Positions 36,360-46,939 of a DNA stretch of 64,000 nt are shown here, one piece after another. The notes under the pieces are model-generated. The model was not told the origin of the DNA. It was given only the letters and a program-made list of their open reading frames with translations, and searched no databases. Position numbers and translations under genes: made by a program. Positions within the stretch are counted from its first letter, which is position 1, and each line of letters begins with the position of its first letter. Origin of the DNA: Choristoneura fumiferana (lineage: Eukaryota; Arthropoda; Insecta; Lepidoptera; Tortricidae); the NCBI RefSeq assembly GCF_025370935.1, contig NC_133476.1:14693643-14757642 (forward strand), read 5' to 3'.

Positions 36360-36746
36360 TTGATATGAAACTCCGCAAAGTATAACGCCTGATTCAATAA
36401 ATTCCTTATTTCTTGTTTCCGTCAGAAACCCCTATGCGAAATTTAAGCATTCTTGATCCAATCCAGGCGTTAATGAGTCAGTCAGTCGGCCAGAGATTAC
36501 TTTTATATACCTATTAAGATTATTCTCTGTCTTCTTTATTTCTATATACCATCATTATTATGCTATAGTTAGATATTTTCAATTTTGCTCTGCAGCGCTC
36601 ACGTGTCATTAACAATTTTAACATATCAGTTACAATTGCAACTATTGTGTAGTCAGCATTACATTTCTCTACATAATATGAAACGAATTATATAAATACA
36701 TCCATGCAATATGAACTAAAAATTCGTAGATGCATATACCTCCATT
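36360..36746. other. Unique AT-rich DNA
   Basis: Nothing recognised. Confidence 0.4.
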
Positions 36747-36968
36747 TTAACCCCCGACGCAAAAAGAGGGGTGTTATAAGTTTGACCGCTATGTGTGTCT
36801 GTCTGTGAGTGTGTCTATCCGTGGCACCGTAGCTCTTAAACGGGTGGACCGATTTGAATGCGGTGTTTTTATTTGAAATCAGGTTTTCTAGCGATGGTTC
36901 TTAGACATGCCGTTTTTGAGATGTTAAACTTTGAAGTGACAAAGTCGGGGGATTTCCAATTTTTTTTT
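36747..36968 (+). repeat. Family J element, copy 4
   Basis: Begins 'ttaacccccgacgcaaaaag' and ends 'gacaaagtcgggggatttcc'. It lacks about 30 bp present in copy 2 between 'cttagacatg' and 'ccgtttttgag'. Confidence 0.7.
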
Positions 36969-37111
36969 GGTAAGGTTAGGTTATAATATAAAAGTTATTT
37001 GTGCTCGATTAGCATAATAACCAAAGGTCCCGCGGTTATTAAAACCACTTTTAGACTTGTCGTTTTAGCTGTCATCGTCTAAATCATAAATAAAGTTCAG
37101 GGATGAAGTTT
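36969..37111. other. Short unique spacer
   Basis: Nothing recognised. Confidence 0.4.
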
Positions 37112-37445
37112 TTAAGGGAGTTATCATCATCCCAGCCTATATACGTCCCACTGCTGGGCACAGGCCTCCTCTCAGAACAAGAGGGCTTGGGCCATAGTTC
37201 CCACGCGGGCCCAGTGCGGATTGGGAACTTCGCACGCACCATTGAATCGCTTCGCTGGTTTGTGCAGGTTTCCTCACGATGTTTTCCTTCACCGCAAAGC
37301 TCGTGGTAAATTTCAAATGTAATTCCGCACATGAATTTCGAAAAACTCAGAGGTGCGAGCCGGGGTTCGAACCCACGACCCTCTGCTTGAGAGGCGATAG
37401 GTCAAACCACTAGGCCACCACGGCTTCCACGGCTTAAGGGAGTTA
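37112..37445 (-). mobile_element. Full-length SINE A with perfect 12-bp target duplication
   Basis: The element occupies 37124-37433 and is flanked by ttaagggagtta at 37112-37123 and 37434-37445. On the minus strand the head contains A box tggcctagtgg (37405-37415) and a consensus B box (gggttcgaacccc, about 37362-37374), then the body and the tail core 'cccagcagtgggacgtatat' with (gat)n. The 5' end shows a small duplication (gccgtgg twice). This is the best-preserved SINE A here and could be transcription-competent. Open frames on both strands are artefacts. Confidence 0.9.
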
Positions 37446-37693
37446 GCGGGAGTTAAAAAGCGGTGCACTTCGTGTGGCAGGTGACCGCTATCAGTGCAGT
37501 GCAGGCGGCCAGTGATGCGGCTTTGTCCAAGTACCAAAGCTGTACCGCTCTCTTATAGTCTATGTGCACTTTGAAAGAATTCAAGGAGCGGCGAGTTTAA
37601 AAAAAACAGTTGTTATGATATTTTCATCGAGGTTGTTTTGGACAGCTTGTTATTTTCTTTAAAAAATATGCTACACTACGACCATTACAAACG
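37446..37693. other. Spacer, nothing recognised
   Basis: Unique sequence between SINE A and foldback M. Confidence 0.4.
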
Positions 37694-37819
37694 TCATTTT
37701 AAGGTACCTCTCGTTCGCACTCACAGGCTTTATGGGATTGCCCTAGTGTCATACTACACACAGCACTAGGGCAGTCCCATAAGGCCTGTAAGTGCGAGTG
37801 AGAGGTACCTTTAAAATGA
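37694..37819. repeat. Foldback element M
   Basis: Arms 37694-37748 and 37764-37819 pair over about 55 bases with few mismatches (for example 'aaggtacctctc' on the left and 'gagaggtacctt' on the right), with a 15-base loop. Non-coding; a MITE or hairpin-forming element. No target duplication found. Confidence 0.75.
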
Positions 37820-38032
37820 TTTATAACTCAGTTCGCACGTTTAGTCGATTGTTTATATGTAGGCTGAATATTTGATCTGTTGACTTAGTAATAAGTATTT
37901 GCTCTGCAAAATTATTAAATCAAATCGAAAATTATCGAATTATAACATTAACTAGGAACCGTAACATGTTTAACCGGAAGAGAAAATTTAATAATAGGTA
38001 TAAATTCTTCTACGTACTACTTTCTGTGTAGG
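37820..38032. other. Spacer, nothing recognised
   Basis: Unique AT-rich sequence. Confidence 0.4.
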
Positions 38033-38185
38033 TACAGTCATCTTTATTAATATCTGCTACAGCGGAGCGTGCAAAAATATCTGATACGACTATATTTCTA
38101 TGGCCGGTAGGACGCCCTAGAAATATAGTCGTATCAGATATTTATGTAAGTTTTATTATGTCAGATATTGCTACTGGTGACTGTA
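38033..38185. mobile_element. MITE N with TA duplication
   Basis: Termini cagtca and tgactg are flanked by TA on both sides (38033-38034, 38184-38185), as in mariner/Tc1 derivatives. Strong inner arms 'atatctgatacgactatatt' and its complement flank a ~20-base centre. About 150 bp, no coding capacity. A truncated relative is at 54893-55010. Confidence 0.7.
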
Positions 38186-39119
38186 CTATTTATATCTTTA
38201 TTTTTTCATAAGCAATGAAGAGTTTACATGCACGTTATTATTAACGAGAACCCTACACAGACCTTTTTTAGCAGCATGATTAAAGCAGTCTAATAATCGG
38301 GGAAATAAAAAAATTGCGATGAATTATTTTTCTCGAACATTAGTAGTTAGCTCAGTAATTAGTTAGGTATTAAGTAATAGGATGGTAGTGAAGTGGCTAC
38401 GGGTAGGTACGGGAACAGTGTTGCCGGACAGGGAAGCCCCACCTATCGCGAGGACCTCCACGCCACGGATAATCGCCTCATTTATAAAGTTTAGCGGGAC
38501 AAAGCTGTGCGAGTTTTTGATTGAAAACAAACTTAGAAGGGACGGCCTCATTTGAATAAGTATTCTGCGAATAAAGTGTGGCTTTATGTTTTCCTTTAGG
38601 TGTTGTTTTTTTCTTTTGTAATGCAAAACAATGTTCCACCTTGTTTAGGTACAGCACGCTTTATTTTTGAGTGAAAGACTCTTTTGAAGTAAAGCTTTAC
38701 GGTATAAATTATTTCATTTTCGTAGCATTGTTCTAAAAAGTCTGTCTTTTAGAACTTTATGTGACTTTCGCTCTTGGAATCTCAGTTTATCATTTTGAGT
38801 TATTTAAAGGAAAGGTCATTTTGTATTAACTTACTGAATGTACTTAAATACTTCTCATAATTATTATATTACTGTCATAAAAAAATCCAACATCATTTCG
38901 ATGACGTTCTGTAAATAAGTCCAAATGTACCTAATGCGACAAGAAGAACAAAGAATAAAACTAATATGTTACTTCATTACTCTGAATCGATGAGATCGCC
39001 CGTTATCTTCCCTGGTTTTTTAATGTAAAAGCATCTTATTAACTATAGAACATTTGGATTACCTATTATTTTTGGTTGAATAAAATATGACATACAAAAA
39101 AAAGCAATATCTATTAAAA
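38186..39119. other. Unique AT-rich DNA
   Basis: Nothing supported. The 87-codon frame at 38363-38626 (minus) has no recognised domain. Confidence 0.4.
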
Positions 39120-39370
39120 CGCGCATCTAACTCGATCAACCCGCATACCAATGCCCTGCATCAAATTTCTTTGCCACCAGCCAACACAGTTTGTACGACT
39201 TGTTAATTGTTGTCCCATCGGCATCGTACCGCTAATTGCAAGCCGGACCGACTGACGGACGTGAGCCGCTAATCGGAAAGCAAGTTAGCCGCACCGCGCG
39301 AAATTTGTCTAATCAACATCACTGCGCTAGGCACGTGTTAATTCTGAACTGAGCGGCTGGGATTGGAAGT
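39120..39370. other. GC-richer island, possible regulatory element
   Basis: Markedly GC-richer than its flanks, with CpGs and several taatt/attg-type homeodomain-like cores (for example 'gctaattgcaag' at 39231-39242). Composition alone supports the call; no transcript evidence. Confidence 0.2.
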
Positions 39371-41739
39371 AAACGTGTTTACGAGCAGTTAGAGGTTTTT
39401 CTTGACGCCAATCTAGTTTTGAGGCTTGAATGGGGAACACACAGACAAGAGGCTATACGTACGTGTCGTGTTTTTGCCAGCATTGGTTGGTTATGTCTTG
39501 TTACCGACTTTGTTCAAACCGGTGGAAAAAAAATTTACATTCATAAGTGGTGGATAGCCTAAATCCAATAAGGATATTTGGACTTTTGACTTTGACTTTT
39601 GTGGTTTAAGCTATTCAAATTATAAAAAAATCAAATTACTTAGAACTTTTTGTTTTTTTCGACATGATGATGAAGCATAAGTACGAGTACTAACATACTA
39701 AGAATTTACTCATTCATGGATGCATTCATAGTTTCAACGCTTAAACCTAAGTTTAAAAAAAACCTAAGGTTTTTTTTTGCTGTCTGTCCTTGAGTGTTGC
39801 TTTGTTAGAAAGGCTTTAACAATAAATATAATTTAAAATCAATCTGACAACTGTGAGTTTAAATTCAAATGCATAATTTAAAACGAATAACTTGCTTAAA
39901 TAATACGTTTGGTTTGTATGATGTCTCCTTTTTAGAATTAAATATTTTTATCAGTAAAAGCTTGTAAAAAAAAAACACTTTTTCAAAACAATAAAAATTA
40001 TGATGACACTACCCAAAACTGGATTTTTAAAGTTATTTTTCATGTAAATTTTTGCAGCATTTTAATACATTTGCGAATTAAATGTTTAGTTGAATTATTT
40101 TGCTTTACCTGTGTTTACTAATACCCGGAACACTTAAAGCTACGAGCTTTCACAGGCCCACGATTTATACACCAAAGAAAGAAACGTAGAGTGATTAATG
40201 AAAGCACGTTATTGAACTCCTGTCCTGTCATTAATCTTGATGTTATTAAAATTAGAATAAGTACCACAGTTAATTTCACCCAGGGCTGCAGATACGCGTG
40301 TGCGTGTTATTTATTTATAAAGCACATTGTTATTAGGATAAGATTTGTAATTTATCTGACTGATCAATTAGATAGAAGAGTACGTCAACGCCGCCGTCTT
40401 CAATTAAAAATAAAAAGGCCGACTTACACTAATCTAATCTTTTTGTTCCAACACGCTCGATCCGACTCGCCGCCGCCTCACCTTTCCCTGAATTTTAAAA
40501 CATCGTAAAAGAGATGGCACCAATAAGCCTCGTCTATTCTTTCTAACAAGTTACTTACAATCCCGTTTAAGTAATATTTAATGAAGGGGCCGTCGGTCGA
40601 CATTCACAGCCGCAACACAATTAGAAAAGATCAATATCAATCGTCTTATTTATTCAAAGGTATGTTCAGCACGGAGGTATCAATTACGGGCTGGCGGTGT
40701 TTTGTTCTGCGACTTGAAACCAACATATTAAAATTACATGTATCGTGCTGGCTAGTTATTAACTGTGAGAACCTATAGCTGAATACTTAAATTAATGGAA
40801 CGTTTAATTCTAATACGTTTTAATTTCTACTTAGATACAGTAGTTTGAACTACTTTTTTTTGTACATATAGTTTCATGATGAAATCACGAGAATGAAAGT
40901 TCGCAATAGTAGGTACGTCGAGAAACACCACTAAGTATAATATTAATTATTCAAACGCTTCACTGAAAGCTGAAAGTACCTAAAACTTGGCAGTTGGCAG
41001 TGTCAGTGCAAAACATATCAAACCTCTAGTTAGCATAATAAGAGCGAAATCACACCCTGTTAAGTTCGCGCGAGGCACCTTCTGATTATTTCAGCATCTG
41101 ATTATATTACGGGGTTTTTGCATATTGCTAACACACAATTTTGTTAATTGAGTGCGAGATAACCGGCGTTCATAAAATTAAGAAGCCACGATTGAAGCTG
41201 TCATGATGTTTGAGCAAAGAATAATCTTCGGTGAAACACGCCGAAGTAAGCTGAGTTTGACGACGATGCTCATAAAACAGTTCTGTTTTATTGCTGTTGC
41301 TACCCACCTGTCATGAAAAGGTAGAAACCAAGTTGCAGGGATAAAATACTAACAATGTTAAGTCAACGTTCTTTCAATAAAAATAATATTATCGTTTGAA
41401 ATTTCGACGCGATTTTGACGTTGTTTGCAAAGAAACGGTCTTTTTCAGTTCCGTTTAGTTTTGTTCTTGAATAAAAGAGCATTCAGCTATGTTCGTTTCA
41501 CAATTGAGGTTACCCTTCACACATACGCTGCTTCATTTAACGAAACATCGTTCAATATAGAAGAGGAAGCACAGAATTGCGTTTTACCATAAATTATGCA
41601 GTTCTAAAACAGTTTGAATTTTACACCTAAACTTACGCATAAGAGGTAGGTAACTAGATCACAGATAGTCGAGAAAATCCAATTATCGCCTGCACAAAGG
41701 GTCACGAAACAATCTAAACTAAGAAAATTAATCTTCTGA
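39371..41739. other. Unique AT-rich DNA
   Basis: A 'gacttttgactttgactttt' microrepeat at 39581-39600 and the perfect palindromic hairpins 41226-41246 (cttcgg/ccgaag) and 41272-41291 (ataaaacag/ctgttttat) are the only structures noted. No gene. Confidence 0.4.
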
Positions 41740-42010
41740 GTCCAGAGAGGAGCACTGTCTGTGCAAACTTAGACAATGGATTTATAGTTCATCGATTTGG
41801 GTCCATCGGAAGCGGAGTGTGACGGGTATCATACCGAGCGCACTAACTTTCCAAGGAATCGCAGCCAAGTGGTTTTAAGTGTCAGATTGCATGCGAAACT
41901 GTAGTCGCAGATGATGTTACGAGAGAAGGGAGTCTCTGTGGTTGGTAATCACTTAGACGTGGTAGGTATTGCGTCTGCGAGGTTATGTAAGATTTTCGCG
42001 TAGGTAAGTG
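41740..42010 (+). other. GC-richer segment ending in a donor-like site
   Basis: Balanced composition from 41740 ends at 'gcgtaggtaagtgt' (41998-42011), a good GTAAGT donor context. No open frame longer than a few dozen codons was noticed. It could be a non-coding first exon; weak. Confidence 0.15.
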
Positions 42011-42324
42011 TATATGCGTGTGTGTAAATATATTTTATGTAAGATTTAAAAACACAATACGGGGACTCTTCATTGAAAATCACATAGCAAGCAATACAGA
42101 ATAGATACATGGAAAAAAATTACAAGGCAAGCAATAGGCCGTTTTGATCAACATAAAGCAGAAATAATGCAATAGATACTGCAATTTACAGCATTCAAGA
42201 GCGATAACTAAATGCAACATAGATAATACTAAGGTATAATATACAGGATAGGACACAGCAATAAATAATTAAACTATCTATAATACTCAAGCAAAAGATG
42301 ACAGACAGTGCGCTCTAAGCACAG
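42011..42324. other. Unique AT-rich DNA
   Basis: Nothing recognised. Confidence 0.4.
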
Positions 42325-42660
42325 ACCTCATCATTATCATCATCTCTGCCGTAGGACGTCTACTGTTGGACATAGGCCTCCCCCATAGACGTTACTTCCA
42401 GTCGCTTCGGTTGGCAGCGGCCTTTAACCACCGTGTACCCGCGGCTTTAACCAGTACCACTACCATGAGTTTACAGTGACCGTACTCGATAGCGACGGCG
42501 TAAATTATTTGTATGGAGAATTGTACAGCGCCTCTACAAATAATTTACGCCGTCGCTATCGAGTACGGTCACTCTAAACTCATGTTAGTGGTACTGGTCA
42601 TCCGTCCATCTCGTTGGTGGACATCCTACGCTGCGCTTGCCACAAGACCAAAAGCAGAAG
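42325..42660 (-). mobile_element. LINE F 3' end, interrupted
   Basis: The minus-strand copy starts with a (cat)n run and 'tactgttggacataggcctc', then 'tcgcttcggttggcagcgg' and 'gtacccgcggctttaacca'. It is interrupted by a foldback and resumes 'gtcatccgtccatctcgttg' to 'acgctgcgcttgccaca'. Same family as 20235-20445, here with a more complete internal part. Confidence 0.7.
42451..42597. repeat. Near-perfect foldback nested in LINE F
   Basis: Arms 42451-42513 and 42535-42597 are 63 bases each and differ at two positions; they pair around a 21-base loop. Both include 'cgatagcgacggcgtaaatt' or its complement. It splits the LINE tail between 'aaccag' and 'gtcatcc', so it inserted after the LINE. 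No coding capacity. Confidence 0.85.
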
Positions 42661-44530
42661 CACAGACCTAAAGACAGGCAAACCCATACTCGTAACCCAT
42701 AGCACGTCATGAGTCATTATAACCAGTTTTTGTAAATGAAATTTAATGTCACACATAAAATAAAGTTCCATATTTTATTGAAAGTAAGATTATCATTTTA
42801 AAAACGGTTTACAAACTTGGTTACGTAGTTAATTCACTCACGTATGCCGTCACTTAGTACAAAAAACACAAATCTGTTAGTTCGAAGAACACTATAAATT
42901 CCCCAGACGTCTCCTATTCGGATTCGACGAGGGCTCAGAGAATTTTCGCATAAAACAATAAGATTGACGAATGATGAAGACGTTTACCAAATTGACTAAG
43001 CTGAAAAACCGTTTACTGAAACGAGCCATGCATCACAAGAAAAGCAGGTTATTTTATAAAATTGAACTGAACGTTCTTGGCAATCCGAGTCTCGTCGAAA
43101 ATGAAGCAAATAAAAGTAAGACGCGGCCGGCTCGCGATTGCGTCGGCCTAGGATTCCTGCGAAAATTTTTACAACTTAAAAGTTACAATTTCATTTTTGA
43201 AGATTACTGTAGACGTATACTTATGTACTAGGGTATGCTCGTAGGTTTGCTTTCGTGGAAAAACGAATAGGCCAGTTTGCTCTCCCGTGGCAATAAAAAA
43301 ATCTTATTAGTGCACCTTCGAGGGTACCTATGTTGCAACGGTCAGTCGCGTTTCTCAATGTATATAAGTAAATAATTTCCTTCATGAACTTTCATCCATA
43401 ACCTGCGGCTATTCCTTAAACCTTCTTTATTAACGACAGTCTTTTTAGCAATAAAATTTATGAAATAATAATTAATGAACTTTCTACAATTAGCGATGCT
43501 TAAAATAAGTAAAAAATCGAGTACTGCCTTTTCGCAACGTAACGTTTGGCAACCTGTTTGATTTCGCAAATTTTCATTTCGCAAACTCTAAAACTGTAAA
43601 CATTTCAGTTTATTTCAGGGCCATCGTGTAGAACCCTTTAGGTTAGGTTAGTTTTATAAAAACCCTGAAATATTTACAGTTTCAGAAATATTAAGCAGTT
43701 GGGAAATTAAACAGGTTATAAAATTAAACCATATTTTTTCCAAAATTTCTCAAAAAAAATTGAAAGGGTACACTTTTTTTTGAAAACGCCCGTGCATTTT
43801 TCATCTACGGTGATATTTCAGAGCAATATTAATAAAATTACTGAAAACCTGAAAATAGTTTGCTCAAAATCGAGAAGAGGATCGGTTACATTATTCTTTA
43901 AACTAGTTTGTTTTTTTTGCGAGGTTGCATATAAAATAATTGGATAGTGGCCGTTTTCTTGTCGTTTTTTATTTTCTTCATAAAACGCGGCGAAACGAAA
44001 CTGACAAGTACAACTTACGAGTGTAGAATTAGAAATCAAGTAAAATGAATGACTGAGCAAAACATAACGATTTATGTAAAATTAAAAACTTAAAATAAAA
44101 AAAAAGTTTAATAATTGACGCCTTGTACTCGTACTTGTAATTTTTGTTATTGCTACGTAAATGACTGGTAAAAGCAATGATGAAGCCCGTCGAATGAGTT
44201 TTTAACATTATTGATGATGTCACTACATTCAAACCAAACAACGCGCCGCACACAATCACGATTGGCTGATTCCAATCTATTCATTTAAATAATAAAAATT
44301 GAATATTTCATAGTGTTTCAGCCTGTGGCCCAACTGTGGCTAAATTTACTGGTATGATTCGATTTGGTTGGATATTAAAGAGGCTAAGCTTGGTAGAGCC
44401 TAATTTACACACGTCACGTCACAATGACGATCATTATTATCCCGTGGTTACTTTATACCTGGGGGTTCGCTATTCGACGGTAGGGGGTTCGTGACAAGGT
44501 TTACGTGACTCCAAAAACCACCAGGCTGCA
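42661..44530. other. Mostly unique AT-rich DNA
   Basis: 43525-43585 has 'cgcaacgtaacgtttggcaa' phrases like the cluster at 13905. The open frames at 42971-43231, 43342-43584 and 43818-44060 have no recognised domain. Confidence 0.4.
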
Positions 44531-44600
44531 AGAAAGAAAGAAAGGTTTATTTTGGCTCCATGTACCACCTAAAAACTAAGACTAAAACTATGCAAGACTA
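44531..44600 (-). mobile_element. LINE 3' tail with (gaaa)n
   Basis: 'gcaagaaagaaagaaaggtt' then 'tattttggctcca' reads on the minus strand as an aataaa-containing 3' end running into (tttc)n, like the plus-strand tail at 19450-19570. Confidence 0.45.
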
Positions 44601-44924
44601 GCAAGATGATTAAGATTGGTTTTTGGAGTCTTTGTATTTTTTATTTTTAGTTTCTCCAACAGTCAATTTTGTTACACTTTCGTCTAGAAACTTTAACAGG
44701 GGTACGTGGAGCCATAAGTTTGAGAAACCCTGCTTTATACTGATTAATATGCCTGTACAAACGCGCTAAGATGACATACAACTAATGTCGTTTGTCGTTC
44801 GCTAAGTGTACAGTGTGTTACCGGCACCCAGGCTTTTTTAAGAGAAGTTAAAATAACATATTTCTGTAACTTAACAATGACATTAATTTAATTAATAAAC
44901 TACAATGTACAGCTAAGTAAATGG
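44601..44924. other. Nothing recognised
   Basis: AT-rich unique DNA. Confidence 0.4.
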
Positions 44925-44951
44925 ACACACACACACACACACACACACACA
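44925..44951. repeat. (AC)n microsatellite
   Basis: 27 bases, 13.5 uninterrupted units. It abuts element P and is probably its 3' tail, read as (GT)n on the minus strand. Confidence 0.95.
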
Positions 44952-45180
44952 TAAACATCACGCCTGTATTCCCAAATGGGGTAGGCAGTGCACACGAAAT
45001 GTTATCGCTCCGGAGCCACTTTTAGCAATTTTAGGTTTTAAGTTTGACAAAAACGGTACAATAGTGACAGGTTGCTAGCCTGTCGCCTACGGTATACCTT
45101 AACCAATATCCTTTGTCGCCTCTTACGACATCCACGGAAGAAATGGAGAGGTGTAATTCTAACCCGACACCACACGGGTT
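44952..45180 (-). mobile_element. Lepidopteran retroelement tail (family P)
   Basis: Contains 'tgctagcctgtcgcctac', 'ctttgtcgcctcttacgaca', 'tccacggaagaaatggagag' and 'cccgacaccacacgggtt', a sequence order I recognise from many moth genomes. On the minus strand it ends in (GT)n, as a retrotransposed 3' tail would. Short frames on both strands are repeat sequence. Confidence 0.6.
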
Positions 45181-45228
45181 AAAATACAAAAGTAAATTGA
45201 CAAAAGTAATAATCAAAGTATCTGTCGG
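45181..45228. other. Spacer
   Basis: Short unique sequence between P and B. Confidence 0.4.
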
Positions 45229-45440
45229 TTTTTTATTATTCGACTGGATGGCAAACGAGCAAGTGGGTCTCCTGATGGTGAGAGATCACCACCGCCCATA
45301 GACACCTGCAACACCAGGGGGATTACAGATGCGTTGCCAACCTAGAGGCCTAAGATGGGATACCTCAAGTGCCAGTAACTTCACCGGCTGTCTTACTCTC
45401 CACGCCGAAACACAACATTGCAAGCACTGCTGTTTCACGG
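45229..45440 (-). mobile_element. Family B element cut by family E
   Basis: T-rich end, 'cgactggatggcaaacgagc' and the usual body to 'gctgtttcacgg', where it stops and E begins without a spacer. Either E inserted here, replacing the rest of B, or B was 5'-truncated against E. Confidence 0.75.
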
Positions 45441-45703
45441 CTACACTGACGCGTTTCGAACTCAACCAGAGCTCATCTTCAGTCTAACAACTGGTAGCAT
45501 GGTGTACGGTTGTGTCACTCTGAAGATGAGCTCTGGTTGAGTTCGAAACGCGTCAGTGTAGTGTGGTGGTGGTGATAGATGGGTTTGTGTGATTTATGCG
45601 TGTTCTTACAGTGTGGAGGTGGAGGAACTGCATGAACACGCATATTTTGCATAAGCTTAGCTATCGTAAGGTCGCGGGTGAGCAAGGAAATTCTTTTAGT
45701 TCA
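45441..45703. mobile_element. Family E element with inverted half-copy
   Basis: 45441-45482 is a minus-oriented piece of E (core motif only). 45483-45703 is a complete plus-oriented unit. The two share a ~42-base inverted repeat (45441-45482 with 45521-45562) around a 38-base loop. The plus unit ends 'gtcgcgggtgagcaaggaaa' and 'ttcttttagttca'. Confidence 0.8.
45516..45558 (+). ncRNA. Hammerhead-like motif
   Basis: All pairing parts intact and identical to 36172-36214. The inverted half-copy (45444-45482) keeps core, helix II and helix III, but its helix I partner strand is lost because it stops at the core. Confidence 0.45.
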
Positions 45704-46223
45704 TCAATTCACCAAATCATATATTCCAATACGCTGGATCGTTTACATTCTCAACAAATTACATTTTATGAGTTACCTATTATTTTATGTTTATGAGCCT
45801 TAACTTTATGTATTTGCACATTCTACCCACGTATCTTCAAATAGTGTAACTGAACCGTAATTCTGTCTGTAAGTAAAGAGTCACCCGTAATTTAAATAAA
45901 CTGTAATTTTCCTTAAACGAATTAATTAACGTGATATTTTCTTGAATTAAATTAAAATCAGCAGAGCTGCATTCGTGAGATACGCCTGGCTGGGCTCGTT
46001 TCCTCCTAGCTGTCACAAATTTTATCTCTACCTGTTTTAGTTATTGCCCCTTCACGTCTCTTTCGCATTTTTCTCGTCAAGTTTTTAAGAATATATGTGC
46101 TAGTTCTGAAACGATATAATATAAAATAATGAATGTAATTTAGTTGAAATAGCGATACGACTAAATGCATAACTGATCGAGAAAGCAGATATATAGCTCT
46201 AGATGGGGAGATGTGGATGTCAC
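45704..46223. other. Unique AT-rich DNA
   Basis: Nothing recognised. Confidence 0.4.
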
Positions 46224-46266
46224 AAGGAGAGTTTATGCCCAGCAATGGACGTATAAATGTAGGCTA
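46224..46266 (+). mobile_element. Degraded SINE A / LINE core tail
   Basis: 'tttatgcccagcaatggacg' and 'aatgtaggct' preserve the shared 3' core seen at 16165, 20400 and 51186, with substitutions. Confidence 0.45.
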
Positions 46267-46287
46267 CTAATAATAATGCATTTTTTA

Positions 46288-46560
46288 TAAATAAAAATAG
46301 GTCAAGTGCGAGTCGGGCTCGTAAATGAAGGGTTTCGTACCTCCGTACAATGTTTTAAAAATAGTTCAGTAATAAGTTTATGTTAAAAATTCTAACACAA
46401 GATTTTTTGCTGATTTTACTTTTTGCTAAAATCGCAAACTTATAGATAGGTAAACATGCAAACAGAATAGGGTTACTAGCACTGCCCATAGCAACGCCTA
46501 ACAACGCCTAGCAACCAAAAAACTCGGAAAAAACACGTTTCTTGTATGACAGCCCCTTTA
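46288..46560 (+). repeat. Family R element
   Basis: Starts 'ggtcaagtgcgagtcgggct' and 'gaagggtttcgtacc', the familiar end of a widespread insect repeat. The opposite end type is at 20885-20965. Includes a repeated 'caacgcctaacaacgcctag' stretch near 46493. Confidence 0.5.
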
Positions 46561-46729
46561 ATTATTTTTTTTTTATTTGATGTTATAGCATCGTACTCAT
46601 GTTACCCCATACTTCAATAACGCCAAATTTTGAAAATGTCAAATCGTTATAATCTATTGCTGTCTTGTTTTTTGAATTGGCTGCTTAATTTTTAAAACTC
46701 CTGGTTACTACATTCAAAGCTATAAATGA
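46561..46729. other. Spacer, possibly decayed LINE
   Basis: May be the frame-broken upstream part of the LINE remnant, but no motif is readable. Confidence 0.25.
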
Positions 46730-46939
46730 TTGCCTTCTAATCATAGAGCTAGAGCTTCGCGAGCCTTGGTGTTGAGCGTCTATCCGCATAAAACATGTGC
46801 GTTCAGGGGAAATTCTAGGTACTTAGCAACAAAATGCTGGAACAATATGCCTATACCCATAAGAAATATTAAATCAAGACCGACTTTTCGCATCAAGTAT
46901 AACAATCATCTGCTAACGCGTCAAATACAAACGTCCTGA
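46730..46939 (+). pseudogene. LINE reverse-transcriptase C-terminal remnant
   Basis: A 69-codon frame whose C-terminal half reads FRGNSRYLATKCWNNMP followed by IPIRN and a later F..K..NHLL. This matches the pattern at the C-terminus of jockey/CR1-type LINE ORF2 proteins (a Y, then a K.WN.LP, then IR, then a short basic helix ending in LL). No catalytic domain, no start context, and stops lie just upstream, so it is a dead fragment. It is the only protein-level homology I can support in the window. Confidence 0.55.

Noticed and set aside
37355..37433. tRNA-like sequence on the minus strand
   Set aside because: Head of SINE A, bounded by a target duplication.
37084..37537. Open frames on both strands
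   Set aside because: Read through SINE A; the same peptide pieces appear at 16088-16285 and 22919-23251.
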